DNA from: Rhizoclosmatium globosum
Taxonomy: Eukaryota > Chytridiomycota > Chytridiomycetes > Chytridiales > Chytriomycetaceae
Direction of reading: 5' to 3'
Assembly (NCBI GenBank): GCA_002104985.1
Contig: MCGO01000009.1
Span: 372,001 to 436,000, forward strand
DNA: 64,000 nucleotides
A program made the position numbers and the translations under genes. Shown here piece by piece: positions 59,222 through 64,000 of this stretch; within the stretch, counting starts at the first letter, position 1; each line of letters starts with the position of its first letter. The notes below the pieces were generated by a model. That model did no database searches and was not told the DNA's origin. It saw only the letters and a list, made by a program, of their open reading frames with translations.

Positions 59222-59496
59222 TACAGCCGTTTCCCCAAAATTTTGCACTCCAACAAATTCACACTTGTTTTATTTCACACTTGTTTTTTGTGGGTTGCTC
59301 CTAAGTTCAACGCAGCCATACCAACTCCCAACTCCATGAACAGGTCCTAGTTAGCATGCTGATGGAGTCAAACCATCAAACTTGTGAAGCCATTGCCAAG
59401 CTGTGTTGTCCCCAGTGTCAGGATCAGAGGTGTTGGAACAAAACTGGAAGAAAAAACAAGAAATGTGAAAATTAAGGTTTTGGGGAAACGGCTGTA
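59222..59496. mobile_element. MITE with perfect 17-bp inverted ends (Tc1/mariner type)
   Basis: The left end CAGCCGTTTCCCCAAAA starts at 59224 and its exact reverse complement TTTTGGGGAAACGGCTG ends at 59494, giving a 271-bp element. It is flanked on both sides by TA (59222-59223 and 59495-59496), the target duplication of Tc1/mariner/pogo elements. No coding capacity. An inverted border this perfect suggests a fairly recent insertion. Confidence 0.8.
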
Positions 59497-60249
59497 ATTA
59501 AAAATAGCTTCAAATTCTCTCAAGATTTCACTGAGTACAGCTACAGTGGGGATCAAGGATCATACTACAGCTTTTGTACTTTTCAGCTGCAAACTCAGCT
59601 AAGGCAAGAGAATAATAACCCTTATGGAATACAGTCGTCTGTCTGTCTCAAAAAAAGTTGAAAAATAAAAATGTAGACTGAATTTGAAAAACAATAGATT
59701 TTGACCTGCACAAGGGTAGCATACCTTGAGATATTATAGCTGAGAAATTTGGAGAGCCATAAACACTACTACAATGATTCTAGAAGTATAATAAGTATTT
59801 ACTAAGGAATAAGGATTTAACACCCAAACCATCACTCTGCAAAGGCATCACAGATTACTAAAAAAAGTAATTGACGAAAACCTTATGATTTCTGTTAGAG
59901 ATGTGAGGGGTCAACCACCAACTGTTTCAAACTGCAAAACAACCTCACCATCCACAAACTATGAAAGAAACCGCTACTATCTGAATCAAATTTTGAAACG
60001 ACTCGAATTTGCAAAGATACATCTTGAGGATGGACTCTTTGGCGTGTGATACAATCTGGAAGTGACAAAACAACAGTTAGAAAGTGCCCCAAGAACCAAG
60101 AACTTTATTTCTGATGTTACTCAAGCATCAACTACGAGAATCTGTCAGTCAATCATCAGTTGCAACAGGGTGGTATTTCAGTAATTCAGTGGATTTGGTC
60201 TCAGCCGTAGCCTGGGAAGGAAATCAAAATCTGTAATCCTACAAGGAAA

Positions 60250-60440
60250 CACTTTGTTGGTATCTAATACCTGAAATGCACATGACAAAGATTTACTGCA
60301 AGACAATGCTGTTTGCCACAAACCAAACTCCGTCACAGAATATCTTGCTCGAGAACACGTTCCAGTCCCAAGTAGCCCGGATCTGAATCTAATTGAGAAT
60401 TTATGGCATATTTTGAAGGTTCGGAGACAAAAAAAATGAC
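60250..60440 (+). pseudogene. Tc1/mariner transposase relic
   Basis: In one frame the stretch reads LLQDNAVCHKPNSVTEYLAR then EHVPVPSSPDLNLIENLWHI LK, the C-terminal DDE region of Tc1/mariner transposases (QDNAPCH and SPDLNPIENLW in the family). Nothing preserved upstream, so only a fragment remains. Confidence 0.7.
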
Positions 60441-61689
60441 ATGGAATACCTTGTAATTATTTGCAACAATCACTCACTGTAAACTGCAAATTTAATAGGT
60501 TAACTAACCTCTCGGCAATGTCAAACATGACCTCAGCAGAAACATTTGCGACCCCTGTCACAAATCAATAAAGTGTGGTTTAGCTTGGATATCCTTGTCC
60601 TGTAAATTATTATGAGAATACATGAACAAATATCACAATATTACCTGTCTTGTGATAGCAAGGGAAAGCATTCATTCTCTGATTGCACAACCAATTCAAA
60701 GTTGGGCAACTAACCCAGAGACACTCCTTTAACAAATCATCATCTTCTTGATCTCAATCAACTTCCCAGAACCCAGAACTGTCCTACTCCTAGTTTTCCT
60801 TTACTTTTGTTTGTGTGGATGAATCTGTTCATCTTGCTTGACTCCAGTTTCAGCAGCTGAGGCAATGATTGTGGCTGTTTCTGAACTTACTAACTTAGTT
60901 GGCTGGACTTGATGACCAGGAGAAAAATCCATATATGCCAAATAAGAGTTGTGAGCTTTGTAAAAACTATTGATGTCTTTATTGAATTGTGTGTCATTAT
61001 CAGCATACTTCAGTCAAACATTATTGGGTTGTGGACAAATGGATGTGGCATCCTTTAGCCCTTGAGCATGGAGGGGTGAAAAAATTTTTTGTTTGTTTTT
61101 CCCTGTTGGGGTTTGGAAATCACGCACACTCATAAACCCTCTTACGCTGTAACTATGGCTTTGGCAACTTTGATAATGACAGATTCGACCAGGAATGAGT
61201 GCCCCTTGGATCTGGGAGTGTACAAGTGCACTGGAGTCTTCAGATAGGAACGACAGTGGCGATGAGGATGAACAATAGAAGATATGTGGCAATGGTTAAA
61301 TGTGGGAATTGAGCTTTTGCTAGTGCTATGTCCTGGCGTATCCACAGAACATGATGGTGATCTTTGACTTACTTGTCTGAATCCTTCCCACAACACTTGT
61401 GTCAACAATCACTCCACAATGAAGCTGACAATGGCACAGTGGAAAGAGTATGGAAGAGACAAGTGATTTGTGGTTGAAACAAAAGGTTGCTTCAACTAGT
61501 ATGGCCAATTGTAAATATCTTAAGTTTTTGGTTGAAGTTGACTCAATTTAAGGGGTTGAAAGAAGCTGAGACAGTGATTTGTAGGTTATCTTAAGAATCA
61601 AACCTGGCAACTAAAAACATAGAGAATTAGCTCAATGTACAGTTATTGCGCTCAAAACTTGAAGCACGTACAAGGCAAAAGATTAATAT
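60441..61689. other. Degenerate repeat-rich DNA
   Basis: No intact gene. Composition and short open stretches resemble decayed transposon sequence, but no family could be named. Confidence 0.3.
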
Positions 61690-61865
61690 GGTCTTTGATG
61701 AGGGAGTGACTTCTGCTGGATTTGGAGATGTTATATTTGATCAACCAAGTTGTATTGCGTGTATGTTGGAGGAGGAAAGAAAAAATTTGAAAAAAGAAGG
61801 AAAGTTACAATTTTTTGACAATCAAAACACAATAAATATGAGCTACAGGGCTGGAGCCTGACATT
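61690..61865 (+). repeat. Dispersed repeat, copy B
   Basis: Second copy of the element at 59000-59180; see there for the shared blocks. Confidence 0.5.
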
Positions 61866-62739
61866 TGACTTGATCCTTGACTGACCAGGCTGGAGACTAG
61901 ACTGAAAAACAATTGACAAAGGGTGAAAAGTACGTCAATATTGAGCTGAATCAAAGTTGTCATTGAAAATTTGTTTGGTAGATATTTGGTGGAAGGAGCA
62001 TTTGATAATAAGTCAGACGCCACCAATCTCTCAGTTTAAGTAATTTAGAATCCAGGTGACAAAGTGAATGTGTCAGATCAAGATGGGTTGATAAAAGATG
62101 TTATTAAAAGTAGGGCAGGACTCAGAATTTCAACAACTAACCGAAAGACTAAGAAACTAATATTTGATCATTTGATCATGGATGGAATGGCTACACTAAA
62201 TCAGCAACTAAATCAGCAGCAATGCTTTTGTGTTGTGGATCAAATTGGTTGGGAAAAAACAAATGAAAACTGAACACTTTTAGCTTTTTTACACTATTTC
62301 TACCACAGTTTTCAACCCACTCAATTTCCTAAATGCAAGTATCTTATTTAGTGGAATTATAGGAGTTTACGTGAAAACCGGTCTCAAAAGTCAAGCTTTA
62401 ATTGGGATATGACAATTATGGCTACGTAGCATCAAAACCAACAGTCCAAGCATTGTAGTTTTGGTACCACATTCAACTTTTAACTGTGGCACGCGTTTTT
62501 TTGCCAGATATGTAGATTCCAGAGAGGAAAAGATGCCATCAGCACAATGGACTTAATATAACACTTTTCTACTCCTTCAACCAATGCAGTCTTGTTACAA
62601 TTTAAGCCTAACACTGAATTTCCACCTCCATATCTACTTTGGCATAATTAGGATCATACGCAAGTGTCCATCAAAACCATATTGATTGATAGCTGTATTT
62701 TATAGGCAGGAGGTAGGAAGGTACCGTAATTTGTGCTCT
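61866..62739. other. Degenerate intergenic DNA
   Basis: No gene supported. AT-rich, with direct repeats of short ATCAG units at about 62200-62222. Confidence 0.3.
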
Positions 62740-62784
62740 CATTAGCCACCCCAAAGTACATGCAAATTTGCGTGGTGGCTAATG
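62740..62784. repeat. 11-bp hairpin upstream of the pogo-like gene
   Basis: CATTAGCCACC at 62740-62750 and GGTGGCTAATG at 62774-62784 are exact reverse complements with a 23-nt loop. They lie about 40 bases before the transposase frame and may be a subterminal binding site. Confidence 0.55.
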
Positions 62785-62823
62785 ACAACGTGTATCTTGG
62801 TTTAAACAAAAACTTAAAGACAA

Positions 62824-64000
62824 ATGAATAAAAGAATCGCGCTCAGCAACATTTGTTTATTTAGAAAGTGTCCGAGAATGGAGTCACAGGTCAATCCTCT
62901 TGATCTTCTGGCTGCAGTCGCAATGACAAACTCTCCTCATGCTGCACTACAACTTCCTCGACCTCGTAAGCGTAAAGGACCATTGGGACCTAGGGGTGGG
63001 GAAAATTGTCGCATCAGGAAGAAGAGAACATCGCAATCTGTTCAAGTGAAGTTAGAAGCAATCACGACTGCAAAGCTCACCAACAACATCAAGGCCACTG
63101 CAATTGAATACGGAGTCACTCGTAGTACCCTCAAGTACTGGATTAAGCAAGAGGATGATCTAGCCAAACAGATTAAGACAAAGAAGACTTTGCACAAAGG
63201 TCGGCCCATGAACCATGAGGAAACAATTGGTGCCTATATTGTGGAGCTGGTTACTCAATATGAATCAACTGGCACTCCACTCTCCCGAAGAATGATTGCT
63301 GTCCAAGTCATGACCAAGTTTCCAGACTTTCAGAAGACAAATGGATCTCAATCAACCAAGGCTATGCAAATGAGGATGAATCGAATTCGTTCCTATATTG
63401 ATCGAATCATGAGACGTAATGGATTAGCGGACAGGGCAGGAACTCACGTTGCGCAGAATGCCATAGTTGACGTTGCCAAAGTTTCGGACTTCGTCGAGCT
63501 TGTTAAATCTTGTAGAGTTTGCTACAATGTTGCTTGGCATAGAGTTGTTAACATGGATCAAACAAACTTGCCATTCGATATTCAAGCCAAACGCACTATT
63601 ACTCGTCACGGTGCGAAGACAGTCAACATTCGCAAGCCAAAGGCAACTCACGGAGCTCGTGCAACAGCAAACTTGGCAGTTACTGCATCAGGACGTTGTT
63701 TGCCTGCCTTTGTTATTTTCAAGGGAAAGAAAGGAGCCAAAGTTCATCGAGATTGTACTGCGACACTCAACAAGGTCAATCCAGGACAGGCTTTATTCAC
63801 GGTTCAAGCAAACGCATGGTGTGATACAGCTGCTTTTGAAGAGTGGGTGGACAAGGTTATGAAGCCTTTTGCAGGTGAGGAAGACTCCTCTGTCCTTCTT
63901 ATATTAGATTCATTCAGAGTCCACTTAATGGCGACTTCCGTTAACAAACTTTAACGGTTGAATGTCATAGTCCTTCATATTCCAGCAGGCTGTACTTCAA
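62824..64000 (+). pseudogene. Pogo/Tigger-like DDE transposase, in-frame stop, runs off the right edge
   Basis: The N-terminus has a psq-type helix-turn-helix (VQVKLEAITTAKLTNNIKAT, EYGVTRSTLKYWIK). A second DNA-binding part surrounds MNRIRSYIDRIMRRNG. The DDE_1 catalytic core follows: VVNMDQTNLPFD (first Asp), AVTASGRCLPAFVIFKGKK, WCDTAAFEEWVDKV and LLILDSFRVHLM (second Asp). TAA at 63952-63954 interrupts the frame, but the same frame goes on with LNVIVLHIPAGCTS, the conserved segment that follows in active enzymes. So one nonsense codon has closed the gene. The rest lies beyond the window. The real start could be the ATG at 62878 (MESQVNPLDLLAAV). Confidence 0.8.

Overview
The window looks like nuclear DNA of a fungus, most likely an early-diverging zoosporic (chytrid-like) lineage. 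Genes are densely packed on both strands and carry many short GT...AG introns, mostly 35-80 nt. Fungal housekeeping genes are present: Rab GDI, Trf4-type poly(A) polymerase, Atg10, MTHFR, sterol O-acyltransferase, POT transporter and an STK16/Env7 kinase. They sit beside genes unusual for Dikarya, namely a voltage-gated K+ channel, DM9-domain proteins and a Fanzor nuclease. The lineage is inferred; no rRNA or organellar marker is present.

Layout. 1-1.7 kb: the start-containing part of a Kv-type channel gene running off the left edge. 1.9-10.5 kb: a tandem family cluster of three genes joining a permuted papain (YiiX/C92-like) domain to C-terminal DM9 repeats, with two tandem secreted bulb-type lectins between them; two of the three DM9 genes carry internal deletions. 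10.6-17.2 kb: a small membrane protein, Rab GDI, an aldehyde dehydrogenase and a Trf4-like nucleotidyltransferase, all on the minus strand. 17.3-19.9 kb: three tandem paralogs of a cysteine-containing protein with a hydrophobic C-terminal tail. 19.9-22.3 kb: an unusual S4 / pseudouridine-synthase / HemK-PrmC methyltransferase fusion, then a short gene resembling fungal Tse2-type ADP-ribosyltransferases. 22.8-28.4 kb: a cyclin-box protein, Atg10 and a PPR protein. 28.6-33.2 kb: two tandem MTHFR genes. 33.7-36.4 kb: sterol O-acyltransferase and a secreted Ser/Thr-rich protein. 36.8-40.9 kb: an unrecognised multi-pass membrane family with two apparently intact copies, one damaged copy and one relic. 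41.2-52.1 kb: a secreted phosphoesterase with repeat modules that match exons, a POT peptide transporter, the STK16-like kinase and a second cyclin-like gene.

52.6-64 kb is an accessory, transposon-rich island. It holds a complete nine-exon Fanzor (eukaryotic TnpB-like RuvC nuclease) gene, an alpha-kinase gene, an rve-type integrase gene whose first catalytic Asp appears to be Asn, a 271-bp MITE with perfect 17-bp terminal inverted repeats and TA target duplication, a Tc1/mariner relic, dispersed repeats, and a pogo/Tigger-like transposase with an in-frame stop at the right edge.

Many otherwise well-conserved genes contain isolated one-base frameshifts, nearly all consistent with one missing base in a short homopolymer. 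The two MTHFR copies show one such site directly (AAAA in one, AAA in the other). This points to residual assembly indels rather than mass pseudogenisation, and broken genes should be read with that in mind. The Fanzor gene itself is free of such breaks.
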